Shown here: in pieces, positions 45,611 to 57,314 of the stretch
Position numbering within the stretch: the first letter of the stretch is position 1
Layout: each line of letters opens with the position of its first letter
Assembly (NCBI RefSeq): GCF_023898315.1
Contig: NC_064614.1
Span: 1,053,946,432 to 1,054,010,431, forward strand
DNA length: 64,000 bases
Origin: Schistocerca nitens
Taxonomy: Eukaryota; Arthropoda; Insecta; Orthoptera; Acrididae
Direction of reading: 5' to 3'
Notes under the pieces: generated by a model
Seen by the model: the letters and a program-made list of their open reading frames with translations, nothing else
Told to the model about the DNA's origin: nothing
The model's database searches: none
Program-made: the position numbers and the translations under genes

Positions 45611-46075
45611 TTACCTCAAGTCTACGGTCGTAGTCAAGAATAAAGCACTAAGACTGAAGTCAAGACTTCCTCTGGGAAGTGCCGCAGTCTGCAATGTTGC
45701 CATATCGAGCATATTGCCAGACATAGGATTCTGAGAGGAGCACGACTGTATTGCCCATTTTTCGTGAACGACTCGGCGGTCAATTTTTTGCTCTAAGACT
45801 GTATCTACAACACATATTGCACGCTGAAGACCCAGAAGAATTAAAAAACAAAAGTAGTTTATGAGAGCAACGATAACTATAGCGTTCGAAGTATTCATAG
45901 TATTGTATACGTGTGTGTAAACGCCTTCCAATGCCCACTCAAGGAAGACAAGGGTACACAGTCTAGCTTCAATATTATAAATTCGCCTCAGTTTGCGGAT
46001 GAACTCAGACTTAGGTTGATAATCATTTAGAATATTTAGCAGTACTGTACCCATTGATGTTAAACTCGTTTTCAA
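45611..46075 (-). CDS. Hypothetical 154-aa protein with hydrophobic segments
   Basis: The longest open frame of the foldback centre, starting at an ATG at 46,075; it is open about a dozen codons further up to a stop. It has a hydrophobic stretch of about 25 residues (AIVIVALINYFCFLILL) in the middle, preceded by a Leu-rich amphipathic part and followed by a charged stretch (EQKIDRRVVHEKW). I do not recognise it. A membrane-protein fragment (for example from a chemoreceptor-like gene) is a possibility only. It could also be an exon remnant or a chance frame. Confidence 0.3.
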   Translation of the reverse strand: MKTSLTSMGTVLLNILNDYQPKSEFIRKLRRIYNIEARLCTLVFLEWALEGVYTHVYNTMNTSNAIVIVALINYFCFLILLGLQRAICVVDTVLEQKIDRRVVHEKWAIQSCSSQNPMSGNMLDMATLQTAALPRGSLDFSLSALFLTTTVDLR

Positions 46076-49000
46076 CCAATGATACCCACAGCTACAGGAA
46101 CACTACTTGCGATACCTCATAGACAAAATACTTACACAGTGCTATCAGACGAAAAGATCAACCTGACACAAACTGTGGGAAGTTTGTTTTACAACCTTCG
46201 TACCTGGATAATGAGCTTTTTTCCTTTTTGAGAAGTCTGTGAACATTGCTGATTCAAACGATTTAAGACGAAACTAAATTCTTTTAGCTGCAACAATGTT
46301 TAAAGAAATCGTCTTAACGGCACTAAATCGTGGTTTGTGAATCATTCACCGGCCGTACTCCGCCACATTTCTCTGGTTGGAAGGCAAAAAGCTTACTACA
46401 AATTTCACGGAAGGAAAAGGGAGACGAAATGTCTCCCACTGGAAGGTCATGTTGTTTTATTTAAATGATTACAAAATCAGGTAAAACGAACAGACAGGCT
46501 GTCACTATAAGCACACTACTGTTGTCAGTATGATGTTGCACTGCCCAGGGCCTGTAATGATAAAGGGTCCGTTTAGGTCAGGCACATTGTATACAGAAGT
46601 GGAAGAGAGAGCACCACTAAATTCTAATCCATATGCATTGCATACACACAGAAATTACTGTTACAGTGTACTTATGGAGCCCAATGAGTGAATTGCGTAA
46701 TTTCTGGTGAGAAAGAGCACTGGCAAACAGTCTTCGCTACATTAGGTTACTTAAACTGGTGTCACTCTGAGCTAGAATTTATGGTCAGCGACTAAGTGTA
46801 AGGTCTATGTGTCGGATGCAAGTTTTGCAACTGTGAAATACTTTCCTACATTATAGAAGCGAATATTAAATTTGAACTAATATTGCGAAAATTTTGTACT
46901 TGGATAGCTTAGAATGAAAATATTTCAGTTTATTGCAAAGGAAAGCAATTGATTTTCTAAAACATTGTCTGTGATACACAACTTGAAACAGGTCATGTCG
47001 ACCAAATCATATGAAAGAACTAACAGCGGCGTATATCGGAAGGCAGTAAGATCTCTTGCCTTTTGGTTTGGCAGTACTCGATAGCCATTTCTAGGCGCAA
47101 GTAAATGAAGAAAGGCAGCGCGTTTTTGTTATCAAGTAACGTCTTCATCAATTACTTTAGTTTTAATGTAATCTACGGGTAATTGCTGATGTTTGATATT
47201 AACATGAAAAGGATTCTGTAGACAGGGAAGGAACCGTGTTGGGTTCGTATCTCTGTCACAGAACTTCACATCATGCACTTCATCTTTAAATGCATGCACA
47301 CTTTGTTACTTCTGAATAGAGATATATCAGACAAGGGACGAAAGGGTCTAGACAGAAGTCGCGATTTATTACAAAAATTGTTGTCTTTTATTTTCAAGTT
47401 TAGATTTGGTTATTGGTATTGGAAAAAACTTCGTTAATTCATGTCTCTTCATGGCTAGTCATCAATATGATATCATTAGATTAGATTACATTAGATTAAT
47501 TGTTGTTTCATAGATCATGAATACGATATTTCATAACGATGTGGAACGTGTCATTTTAATGAATGATTTCTTTACATACCATGATTCAATTTCTTTACAA
47601 TTTTTTACTCTCTCTCTCATTCTTTTTTTTTATTTCTCTCTCTCTCTCTCTGTCACACACGCACACACACACTCTTTTTTATTTTTATTTGTTTGTTGTG
47701 CTCGACTATCGGCGAGGCACGAAAACGTCTGTGAATGAGTTTCTTAGTTTTGAGTACACTTACGAAAGAAATATAAAAACAACTATGAGAGTTACTGATT
47801 TATGATGCTTAGTTTGCAGTCAGTTCTGAGTATTATTAGTAACTATGCTCCAGTCCCTAAACCTATTTACAGAAATGCGAATCAGACACAATACCTATAC
47901 CAAGCCGTTGCAGCCGCGACTTGGAGACACCAGCTATGGTCACTTCCCAGCCCGCTCTAAAATCACATCGGTTCGTCTTCTTCCTGCGGGTATTGTAACT
48001 GAGATTTGGCAACAAGGTAATGTATGTTTGGCAACTCTGCGATCGACGAGTTACTTCCTGGTGTGCACGGAATTAAGCCTCAAAGTTCACTTGATTTTAC
48101 CTGTCATTTCCATTGAATAATCTGAGTTATTATCGCTTGAGGTGTAACAAAAGATTGTAAATTTACGGTTTTCAGCCCAGGAAAGTCGTTGCACGTGGAA
48201 ATCGCAACTAATCTCGTCCTTCAAACAGCGATTTACGAGTTGTAGCATCTATTGGTCTCGTAAGAGGACGCTAAGACTCGTAGTTCTTCGGCCAGCTGTG
48301 TGGTAACGTGTTGACCTGTGAAAGAGCGTCTGTTATGGTTCGCAGTTCCAGTCTCATGGAGTGTAGAGTTTTTATCCCTTCTGTGAAAGAGCTACAAGCA
48401 GTCAGATCAAACATCGCTAAAGAAATATCAAGAAAATACTTTCGGCTCATGGTGAAAAACTTACAATGCTGCACAACAGGTAACGCCTCTTTCCGCTGCT
48501 GACAAGCAAATTTTGGGTTTCTAGGAATACATAACTTTATTTATGAAATGCCACATTTGCATTCATCTTGAGTATGACACAGCATACCAGTTAAACACAG
48601 ACCCACTCAAAATCTAAGTGAGTAGTATTTTACCAATTCGTGACGATAGAGGCGCACTTGTGTACAGATACTCAGTTTTATTAAAACAGACTTTCGTCGT
48701 AAGATTATCGTGGGTAGTTTTATTACATTTCTTATAATACAGCTCACAATTTTCGTAAGGTTTCCTTTAGTGTCGTTAAAACAATAGTAAACATGAGAGA
48801 GATATTAATCATCAACGATATATGCGAACTCTCTGATGTTTTCTATAACAGTCTGAATATGCACATGCGGTTTATTGATTACATGCATGTAGTAAACTTG
48901 TTCTGAGTTAAAGCTCTCAAACAAGAAGAATAAAATGCCACTACCAGACGACAGCTAATGCAGAAAATACTTCTCCGACGTATTTTGGCACGATGCACAC

Positions 49001-49200
49001 TTCCCATACATAATACAAAAGTTTCGAGATGCGTCTGCTGCCTGGTTGTCTATTAAACCTGAAAAGAATAAAATGTCGCAGAAGTTAGCCCATTTTCCAC
49101 ATGCGACTATTTTGGGTTGAGAAGTAAAGGGAATTATGTTACAAGTTCCATTACATTGATACCTTTAGCAGACAGCAGAATTCCGTTTTAAAAAATATAG

Positions 49201-49273
49201 CAGCAAACGTATTCGAACTCGAGACATCTTACTTACCGTGCGAGATACTTACCATCAGGCTACTAGCTGACAC
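49201..49273 (-). repeat. tRNA-like module, best preserved example
   Basis: On the minus strand the segment holds tagcctgatggtaagt, close to a tRNA A-box, and cgagttcgaatacg, close to a B-box, separated by about 30 bases, within a span of about 72 bases, the size of a tRNA. The partner in the left arm near 38,320-38,385 (gctggtagtgtaatggtaag ... gatttcgagtac) is more eroded. Acceptor-stem pairing is not evident. Confidence 0.6.
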
Positions 49274-50206
49274 ATGTTTATAACGACTCCAGAAGTCAAA
49301 ACAAGTCCTCCAGAACTTCTGCAATCCACAAAGCTGTGGGACAATGCATATGGCCAGGTCAATACTTATGAGACACAAACAGTTATACCTTTTCTTTTGC
49401 ACCGCACGACGTTTTCAACAAACAGATAGTGCAATAGAGTAGCTCAAGTGGAAAGGAACACTTCCTATTTAAATTTCTGCATCCTACACTGTTGGCAGTT
49501 CTGTGTTGGTGGCAGTTTCGTGATTTTATTTTGATGATTACAAAATAAAGTTGAATGTATGCACTGGGTAGCCGAGGCAGCTGGTTCATGATGATTCGGT
49601 CAACCAAGTAAATGAATTTACTGAACATGCTGCAAATTAATACAGGGAGCCTGTGTGTCAGAATTCTCAGCCAGTGTGGCACAACGGTGTTATAATAGAA
49701 AAATGAGCCACTGAGAAGAGGATTTGGTGGTCTCCTGGGATGATGAGAGATTCGTATATCTATGGTGTGGGTTCGATTCCACCTTCGGTCAGTCACTTTA
49801 GATAGGGAGAGACAGATTCCATTCTCTTCTGGCTACACCAAGTGAAGAAGATATAATGTCATTGTGGTGTGAAATTCACATTAGAAATGATATTCCTTCT
49901 CTACCAAGTAAACGTTAGGTTGAGCCACAATAAAGTCTGGACTGGCGACATGTAGAAACCAGTATCGTTTCTTATACTAGTTATTTATTTCTAGTGACGA
50001 AACAGACGCTGTGTAGGCTCACAGGACACTTATTCCATCTTTTATCTGAGCTTCTGTATATCGACAGAATTGGTTCTGAACTAGGAATGCAACTCAGACC
50101 GCCCTTAACGCGGAATTTGTTCCCTTCGTGACAATACAGCTCGGCTACAAATTGTTGTTTGTTCAAAACTGCAGATTGCTCTACATCTCCTCATATTGCG
50201 CGTGAA

Positions 50207-51031
50207 TGGGTTCGAATCCTGGCCAGGCACTAAAGATTTCATTATGTATTATCAAGATCTAGCATGAGAACACGTATCTGCTGTGGATAATAATTTCGAT
50301 TTTTATGGTATTTTCATTCGTTGTCAACACTAACGATATTTGACGTTTTTGACTCCCATTGAGACACAGAACTATTTGCGAGATCACTGTAAGTTCAAGA
50401 TGTTATTCTGAGTTGCTGGTGGAGAAAAATACGGTAGCTGACGTCTCTTTGCGTGTGGTCAACAACGATATGTGTGGGGTTCTATTCCCAGTCAGCACTG
50501 AACTCTTCGTCATATTATTTCTAGTTCAAACATGGTCACATGTCGCTGCTGGTGCAACAAACCCATATTTAACGTTCGTTTTCTCTAGAATATAACAGCG
50601 ATAGGTGCTGGGTTGGAGTCCTCGGAAGGAAAAAATTAATGTTTTGTCTCGTCATTTCGGTTGAAACATCTAGCTACTGCCGAGAAAATGCGATATGTCA
50701 CAGTTGATTGTGCTTCGATATCTATCTTATTAGGTTCTGGGTTCGAATCCCTGTCCAACACAAAGCTTTACCTCACGGCATTTGAAGTAAGTTACTTGTT
50801 AAGAAGCAATATTTAACATCCCTCGTAGTTCGTTAACAGGGAAAATAGGTGCTGGGCAGAAATTCGGGTCCGTTAAAAATGTTTGCGTTATGTAATTTAA
50901 AGTTGGTATTTGCTAATTGATACTGTCTAAAATCGAGGTATATCACTCTCTGTATGCCTAATCAGGAATGACTGTTAGTTTCCGTCAGTCACGAAATCTT
51001 TGCTTAGTCTGCATGACCTGGGTTTGAATCC
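50207..51031 (+). repeat. Array of tRNA-like B-box modules in the right arm
   Basis: B-box-like cores occur at 50,208 (gggttcgaatcc), 50,477 (gggttctattcc), 50,610 (gggttggagtcc), 50,739 (gggttcgaatcc), about 50,868 (aattcgggtccg) and 51,020 (gggtttgaatcc). Spacing is about 130-150 bases, with one double gap. Several are followed by a gcac-like end and a shared tail (ttcgtcat...tagttcaaacat). The left arm has the mirror array at about 33,986-34,810. This looks like an old tandem array of tRNA-derived monomers. Confidence 0.6.
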
Positions 51032-51845
51032 ATATGCAGAACGAGACGGTTCGTCTTGGCATTTGATGTTCATACATATCTTCAAATAGCTGCTCGTGAA
51101 TAACTTAAATTTTTAACGTCATTTTGTGCTAAATAATAAGTACGGTATGTTACTTTGAAGAGGAAATCATGAATACGATGAACTTACTACGTGCATTACC
51201 TATCTGACGTAATAATGAGAGTGGTATGTCGTTTATTGTAATAAATGTGAGCTTACAAGCCTTAAGGACAGTCTTATCTGTGATAAGGTGTTCCCTGATA
51301 TTTGTAGTGTCGTAGTATTACTTTACATCTTGAGTTATTGCGATACAGAGCAATGTTTGTAGTGGTGACTTGTTGGAACCATTTTCAATAGTCAAACGAC
51401 TGTACCAAGGAGCGATTAGAGGACCTGCTACAGAGCTGCGTTATGTGGGTTGCATGCGAATCAGGCGAAATGCCATTCAGGTCGTTCGGATACTTTTGAG
51501 CATGACTGTACGTAATTGTTAACATGTATTGCATGTATTCTAATGTCTATCAAATTCCATTTCACGTATAAACTTGAACGAGGAAAGCGGAAAAGAACTG
51601 TATAGACCCTGAGAGGACGAGATAGCAAAAAGAAAAGAAAAGAAAAAAGAAATCAAGGTAAGGATCACTACGCATAAAAGCTTGCTTGCTACATAGGCCC
51701 GTATCATCAAAGTATAGTATCATAGATGGTACGTGGTGTACAGTGGTGTAGATATTAATATTTTGTGATTGTGGAAACAATATGCTGTTTGAATTGTGAA
51801 GTTAGTCCGCATTTGTAGTTTGGAACAATTTTTGTAGTTAGTCCA

Positions 51846-53957
51846 GTGAAAGTTATCGTCATTATGGGAAAAGTTGGACGTGTGTTAGATTTGCAACCAG
51901 ATAATGTGTCCACTGTTATAAATAATGTGCAATTATTGAGCGATATGGATAGTGACTCTGGGTTACTAAATATTAATAGTGATCGGGGGGGGGGGGGGGG
52001 GAGAAAATGTAAACAATGTAGTTTCCGGTGATATGCCAGGAAGTAGCCAGCAGACGAAAACAGTAAAACCGATAGGTGCTACTAGTAGGGCTAGTGATAA
52101 TTTTCCAATGATCAGAACAACTACCACACCGGTATGCTCAACAATACCGGATCCATTTGCTGAATTTTTACGGAAATTAGAGGAAAGGAACGAACAGCTA
52201 GTCAATCAGATAAGGGAACAAAACGAAGAAAGAGAGAGTTGAGGGAAGAGAGGAATGAACCGCTAGTCAATCAGATAATGGAACAAAACGAAGAAAGAGA
52301 AAAGGTCTTAATAGAAAGTATGGGTACAATGTTCGAAAAGATACATTCAGAAATGACAGAAATAAAAAAGCCGATGCCGAACTGCCGAACATTGTAAGCA
52401 GCATAACACAAGATGTGCAAACGCTTCAGACGGCACACACAGTCATCCGGGACGAAGTAGAACAGCTTGCGAACCGAATGGACAATTTAGAAATGACACA
52501 AGAAGAAACCATAGAAACGCATTTAAGTGATCAAGCCCAGAAAGTAGAAAAAGAGTTCCATGACTGGCTCACTGAAAAGAAAGCCAGATCACAGAAATTG
52601 TAGAAAGCAAAATACATTCTGCTCTGCAAAAAGTAACTAACGGAGCAGCTGTATGTAAACAACCCACAGTAGACACGCTACCACTCGCAGGTGAGAAAAG
52701 CGACACGAGATACAAATTGCCAGTACCGCTGTGCCAGCAGGAAATTGACACAGCATTGCTGAGCTCGAGCGTGCACATTTGTAAATGCTTAATTACAACT
52801 GTGGCACGCGCGTTAGGAACGTGTACGGTAATGAGAACATTATTTACAGTTCGTACCAACATAAAAGTGATTCGGGAAGAGAAAACATACAATTTACAGG
52901 AAGCATTCCTATTCATAACCCCGTGGGGGCAGCTTCTACTTTCACAAGCAATAACATTGATGAAAGCTTAATAAAACACAAACAATTCCAAGTATTTAAC
53001 GCGGAAAAGAAGACAGTGCATCCGGTAATCTTCATAAAAGGATTCCGAAATGTATTACCGAGTGCCTGGAATGAACGCCAAAAAATTCAGTTCATAATCG
53101 CACACATACAAGGCGACGCTGCCTTCTGGGCAAATGGAGTCATAGAAAATTGCCATCATAGCCTGGCACAATTTGAAAAATCTTTTCTAGACAGATACTG
53201 GTCTAAGGCTATTCAAGAATGCCTGAGGACTGAAGTATACAGCCCGCAAATGTACAACCACAAACAGGGTACACTCTGTAAATATTTTGAAAAATATATC
53301 AACAAAACTAGATGTTGGGATGACCCTATATCAGCCCGTGATGTGATCAGAATCTTAAAATTACGATTGCCCGGTTATATACGAGACAAATTAATAAATG
53401 TACCCAAAAATGACCTGGAACGGTACTTGTCTGTGCTGGACTAAATCGATCTCTCCCAGGAAGAAAATAGCATAAATAAAGACCAGGAGAACAGTTATGG
53501 TTCACCACGCAAGTTTAAAAATGACAACAACAATTCCAATTTTGGAAGCCACGGAAATGGAAAGGAAGATCAATCCGCAGATCAAAACAGGAAGAACGGA
53601 AACGGTCAACCATCTTACAATCGAAAACGTAGGTGGGAAGATAGAGGACATCCCAGCTACAGTAACAGTAATAATAATTACAATAACAAACGTCAAAATG
53701 AAGGTCAATGGCCGCAACAAAGCAGTAGTGCCAACAACCGCACTTACCCAGTGCAGTGGATGCAAACTTCTATGCCACCACCACCGCCTCCTAACGGTAA
53801 CCAGTACCAGTGTGACAATAGGAATTCTATGCAGAATACTAATGCAATACCACAAACATGGACAGACTCGAATAGCAGCGTAAGGATAGTAGAAATGCCC
53901 ACTGACGGAAACCACCATAGTGCAAGACCGTCAAACGAACAACGGCCACAATAAGCT
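51846..53957 (+). pseudogene. Gypsy B gag
   Basis: A likely start at 51,864 (MGKVGRVLDL) leads into a run of 17 G (51,985-52,001) that shifts the frame, then a coiled-coil-like segment (LRKLEERNEQLVNQIREQNEE). A 65-bp tandem duplication (the cta.gtcaatcagataa string at 52,198 and 52,263) shifts it again. The gag core lies at 52,985-53,444: VHPVIFIKGFRNVLPSAWNE, GDAAFWANG, FEKSFLDRYWSKAIQE, and YLSVLD before a stop. The frame continues beyond the stop at about 53,442-53,444 with an Asn/Gly/Pro-rich basic tail to 53,954 (PPPPPPNGNQ). No CCHC knuckle is seen; the basic tail may replace it. Confidence 0.8.
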
Positions 53958-53962
53958 CCCAA

Positions 53963-54609
53963 TTGATGGTCGGCGAAAAAACAGGGGACACACCTAGAAA
54001 CAATACACAAGATAATATGTTATTACTGAGATACCAAGATGGAAACAGTACACAACATGATTTACTTATGGAATCAAACCAATGTAACAAAAAAGAAATA
54101 ACTGAAGTACAAACCATCATAAAAGCTAGAATTAATGAATTGCCAGTAGAAATATACATAGATACAGGTGCCACTACTAATGTTATGAGCTATGATCTAT
54201 TTAAAACCTTCAGCCAAAACCGCAGCTTACCGACATTTCCTGTACAAAACTGCTGTGTCATTGGAGCCATTGAGCACAAGCACAAAACGTTCAGTAACAG
54301 GTGCAGTTAGATTTATGCCTAGGGGAAGATAAAGTAAACTGTATCTTTCTCGTAGTCAAAGGATTGAGAGTAAACTGCATCCTGGGGGGAGGTTTCCTGA
54401 GCGAGAGGAAAGCAAAAATTGATTTCTCCAGCGGGAAGATCTCCCTACTGAATGAAAATAAGCAGATTGTACTGGATTTAATACGAACAGTAAGTACACC
54501 TGGTAAAGATTACCCGAGCGTACGAGTAAAGCAGCAATTTAAGGGGCCGGGGAGAATATTATTCGGACGTAACTCACAACGAAACGCTTCGCTGGACCGA
54601 AACCCTTAA
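53963..54609 (+). pseudogene. Gypsy B aspartic protease
   Basis: The active-site motif IDTGATTNVMS (about 54,148-54,186) is intact. After a frame change at about 54,305 the second half reads VNCILGGGFLSERKAKIDF, where the family usually has ILGxDFL; an Asp-to-Gly change is visible. Known role: cleaves gag-pol polyprotein. A break between the two halves makes this copy inactive. Confidence 0.75.
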
Positions 54610-54723
54610 CAACAAAGCACAAGAATCATGTTATCTAACTGAATACCAACGAAAGCAGCTCGCACAGTAATTGAATAACTACAGCGATGTTTCTCTGAAA
54701 AACCTGGAATCATCAAAGGGTAT

Positions 54724-56309
54724 ATGTATAATATAGATGTGTTTCCCCATGCGATATTCTGCCAAGCATCTTATTCTGTACCGTGGACGAAAAGGGAGGC
54801 AGTTAACAAAGAAATACAAAAAATGCTGCAATGGGGTATAATAGAACCATCCCTTTCGCCGTACAGCAGTCCGCTGGTAGTTGTAGCCAAGCCAGATGGA
54901 AAAATCAGACTTGCCCTAGACGCCAGGAACATTAATAAAATTATAGTACCCGTGAGGACGAGACCGGTGAATTTAAAAGAACAAATACAGAAATTCTATG
55001 GAGTCAAATATCTCACCTCGATAGATATGCGAAGTAGTTACTGGCAAATCCCGCTAACCAAGGAATCTAGAAAAATCATCGCCTTCATTTTCAATGGAAG
55101 GAGTTATCAATTCAAAGTGTTACCTTTTGGACTCAACGTAAGCGCAGGCGTATTCATTACGGCATTGGACCAAGCGCTAGGCGCAGACTTATTAGAAAAA
55201 GTTACTCTTCACGTTTAGAAAAAGTTACCCTTCACGTGGATGACCTTCTAGTGGCCACAAGCACATGGGAAGAACATATAGAAATCCTGGAAAGAGTGTT
55301 AAATAAGCTAGCAGAAGCAGGAATAACTGCAAATCTTGAAAAATCAAAATTTGGGAGGGATAAGCTTAAATTCCTTGGACACATCATATCACCTTCCGGA
55401 ATAATGCCTGATACCAAGAAGATACAAGCGATCAAAGAATTCCCACAGCCCACAAACGAAAAACAGTTAAAATCATTTATCGGACTAGTCTCCTTTTGCC
55501 GACGTTTTGTGCCGTATCAGCTGCTCAACAATGAAGCCTTGCTCACCTTATTGCGAAAAAATGTCACATGGAACTGGTCCGCAGAGTGTCAGCAAGCTTA
55601 TGAAGAGATCAAAGGAGCCTTAGTGAATGCACAAATGCTCTACCATCCGGCTATGACCCGGGATTTTTCTATAGCCACCGACTCTTCATCCTATGGTTTA
55701 GGAGCATGTCTGTTTCAAGTAGAAGAAACCAATGGGAACAGGGAAATAAGAGTTATAGTTTTTGCCAGCCGAGTGCTTGCTCATTGTGGAAGAGCATATT
55801 CAGTGACCGAAATGGAAGCACTCAGTGTTGTATGGGCTCTGCAAAAATTTCATTATTATGTTTATGGCAAGTCAATTAAATTGTTTTGTGATCACCAAGC
55901 CTTAAGCTTCCTATTAACCTGCAAACTATTACATGCCACACTAGCCTGTTGGGCATTAGTACTACAGGAATACAATTTAAAAAATATGTACATAAAATGG
56001 AAAGATAATGTCATTGCGGACGCTTTATCACGTCTACCAGTAGGCATGTCACAGCTAGATGAAATGATCGAGCGAGCGTCAGAATATAAAGTTTTATTAA
56101 TGACGTCACAACCATACCGTCGCGAATATTTGCACCTGTGCAAGAATGTAGGACAGCTGCAAGGCGAAGATCATACCTGGACGAAAGTGAAACGATTAGT
56201 AATATTAGAGCAAGCTAACAGCGAAAATTCTGGGTACAAAGTGGAGAGCAACATACTGTACCACAGAAATGACACCGCCTCAGAAAACTGGTGCGTGTGT
56301 ATCCTGTAG
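54724..56309 (+). pseudogene. Gypsy B reverse transcriptase and RNase H
   Basis: RT: WGIIEPSLSPYSSPLVVVAK and LALDARNINK (fingers), LTSIDMRSSYWQIPL with the first catalytic Asp (about 55,016-55,060), LPFGLNVSAGVF. A 23-bp tandem duplication (55,192-55,214 and 55,215-55,237) then creates a stop just before the catalytic box, which reads HVDD instead of the usual Y/F-x-DD. The next frame (55,236-56,309) is long and clean: KFLGHIISPSG, FIGLVSFCRRFVP, then RNase H with IATDSSSYGLGACLFQ, TEMEALSVVWAL, LFCDHQALSFL and VIADALSRLP. All RNase H acidic positions look present. A further 90 residues link toward the integrase. Confidence 0.9.
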
Positions 56310-56319
56310 AAATACATAC

Positions 56320-57314
56320 AAAATTTTAACTGGTACACGCATTATGCATGGGGACATGTAGGAATATAGAAGTGTGTAGCAATAATACAAAGATATTGTT
56401 ACATCCCGAATAGTAAACGTGTGGTCCAAAACATATTACGAACGTGTGACGTTTGTCAGAAAGTTAAAGTCAACAATAGAAGCAACAAAACAAAACTGCA
56501 TCCAATTATTCCGATACAGCCACTTCAGATTGTGTCAATGGACACCGCAGGACCATTACCTACAGCTCGCGGTGCAATGAAATATATATTAGCTGTTTAC
56601 GAACCTTTACTAAGTATGTGAAATTGTTTCCAATGAAAACCACTACTGCCAAACAGATGATACAACGCATATCAAAAGAATTCATACCGAAAACAGGAAA
56701 ACCATTAAACGTTCTAACAGACAATGCTAGATATTTCACTGGTCAACTGTGGAAGGAGTTTCTACGTGACCACAACATAAAGCATATATTAGTTGCACAT
56801 TTCCACCCGGAAGCAAGTCCCGTAGAGAGAATTTTTCGGGAACTCAACAGATTTATCCGAACATATACTCATCAGCAATATACAAAGTGGCCGGAATTGT
56901 TACCCTTCTTTGAAAATATACACAACAATCTACCTCATCCAGCTACCGGATACACGCCCAATGAGTTATTATTTAGTACTGCAGAACTAACTGAATGGAT
57001 CACGCCGCTATCAAAATTGCCGCGCACAGATAAAAGGCAAGAGGATAAAATAAAGGAGGCCATCAGCAACACGACGAGCTGCGTTAGTCAACGAAAGAGT
57101 CGATATGACAAGTCAATAAAACGGACAGTTCCATATCAGATAAACGACTTAGTTTTGATAAGAAACCATCCTAAGTCGTGACTCATAACAAAGAACAAGA
57201 AATGGCAAATGCTGTATAATGGACCTTTTAAAATTGTACAAATACCGCACAGTTGTAGCTACCTTATAGCTGATGTGATGAGCGGGGAAGATCAAAGGAT
57301 TGCATCCCTATAAG
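56320..57314 (+). pseudogene. Gypsy B integrase
   Basis: The zinc-binding region reads HYAWGHVG then, after a stop, CDVCQK (about 56,338-56,463). The catalytic core has Asp 1 in SMDTAGPLP (about 56,537-56,563), Asp 2 in LTDNARYF (about 56,717-56,740) and Glu in ASPVERIFREL (about 56,812-56,845); all three are kept, though a frameshift at about 56,610 separates the first from the others. The C-terminal domain lies after a TGA at 57,179: WQMLYNGPFKIVQIPHS, the GPF/Y-type motif, ending near 57,311. It would join cDNA to the genome; this copy is broken by at least three stops or frameshifts. Confidence 0.85.

Larger units (their letters stand above)
43276..46297. other. Central spacer of the foldback element
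   Basis: About 3.0 kb between the arms. It holds two SINE insertions, a tRNA-like module near 44,145 and one frame of 154 codons (45,611-46,075, minus). No transposase, replicase or capsid-like frame is recognisable. The rest is AT-rich with further weak tRNA-like strings (for example gaaattcgaatcgacc near 44,425). Confidence 0.6.
33496..51508. mobile_element. Giant foldback element with Tc1/mariner-like ends
   Basis: The left tip reads CAGTCGTGCTCAAAAGTAT and the right tip is its inverted copy (one mismatch in that stretch). TA flanks both sides (33,494-33,495 and 51,509-51,510), as in Tc1/mariner insertions. Inward of the tips the two halves stay inverted copies of one another for about 5.2 kb (33,496-43,275 against 46,298-51,508, after removing three left-arm extras). 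A centre of 3.0 kb separates them. No transposase is recognisable anywhere in it, so it would need one in trans. It lies between the primer-binding site and gag of gypsy B. The family is not known to me. Confidence 0.85.
46298..51508 (-). repeat. Right inverted arm of the foldback element (5.2 kb)
   Basis: Inverted copy of the left arm, without the hAT, the RTE fragment and the 1.2-kb left-only segment. The final 240 bases mirror the left end closely. It therefore shows what the arm looked like before the left-arm insertions. The tRNA-like modules read in + orientation mostly near its outer end. Confidence 0.85.

Noticed and set aside
33496-51508. The palindrome as a Polinton/Maverick or other virus-derived element
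   Set aside because: Such elements have long inverted repeats too, but they use a 6-bp target duplication and encode DNA polymerase B, integrase and capsid proteins. None of these is visible, and the flank is TA.
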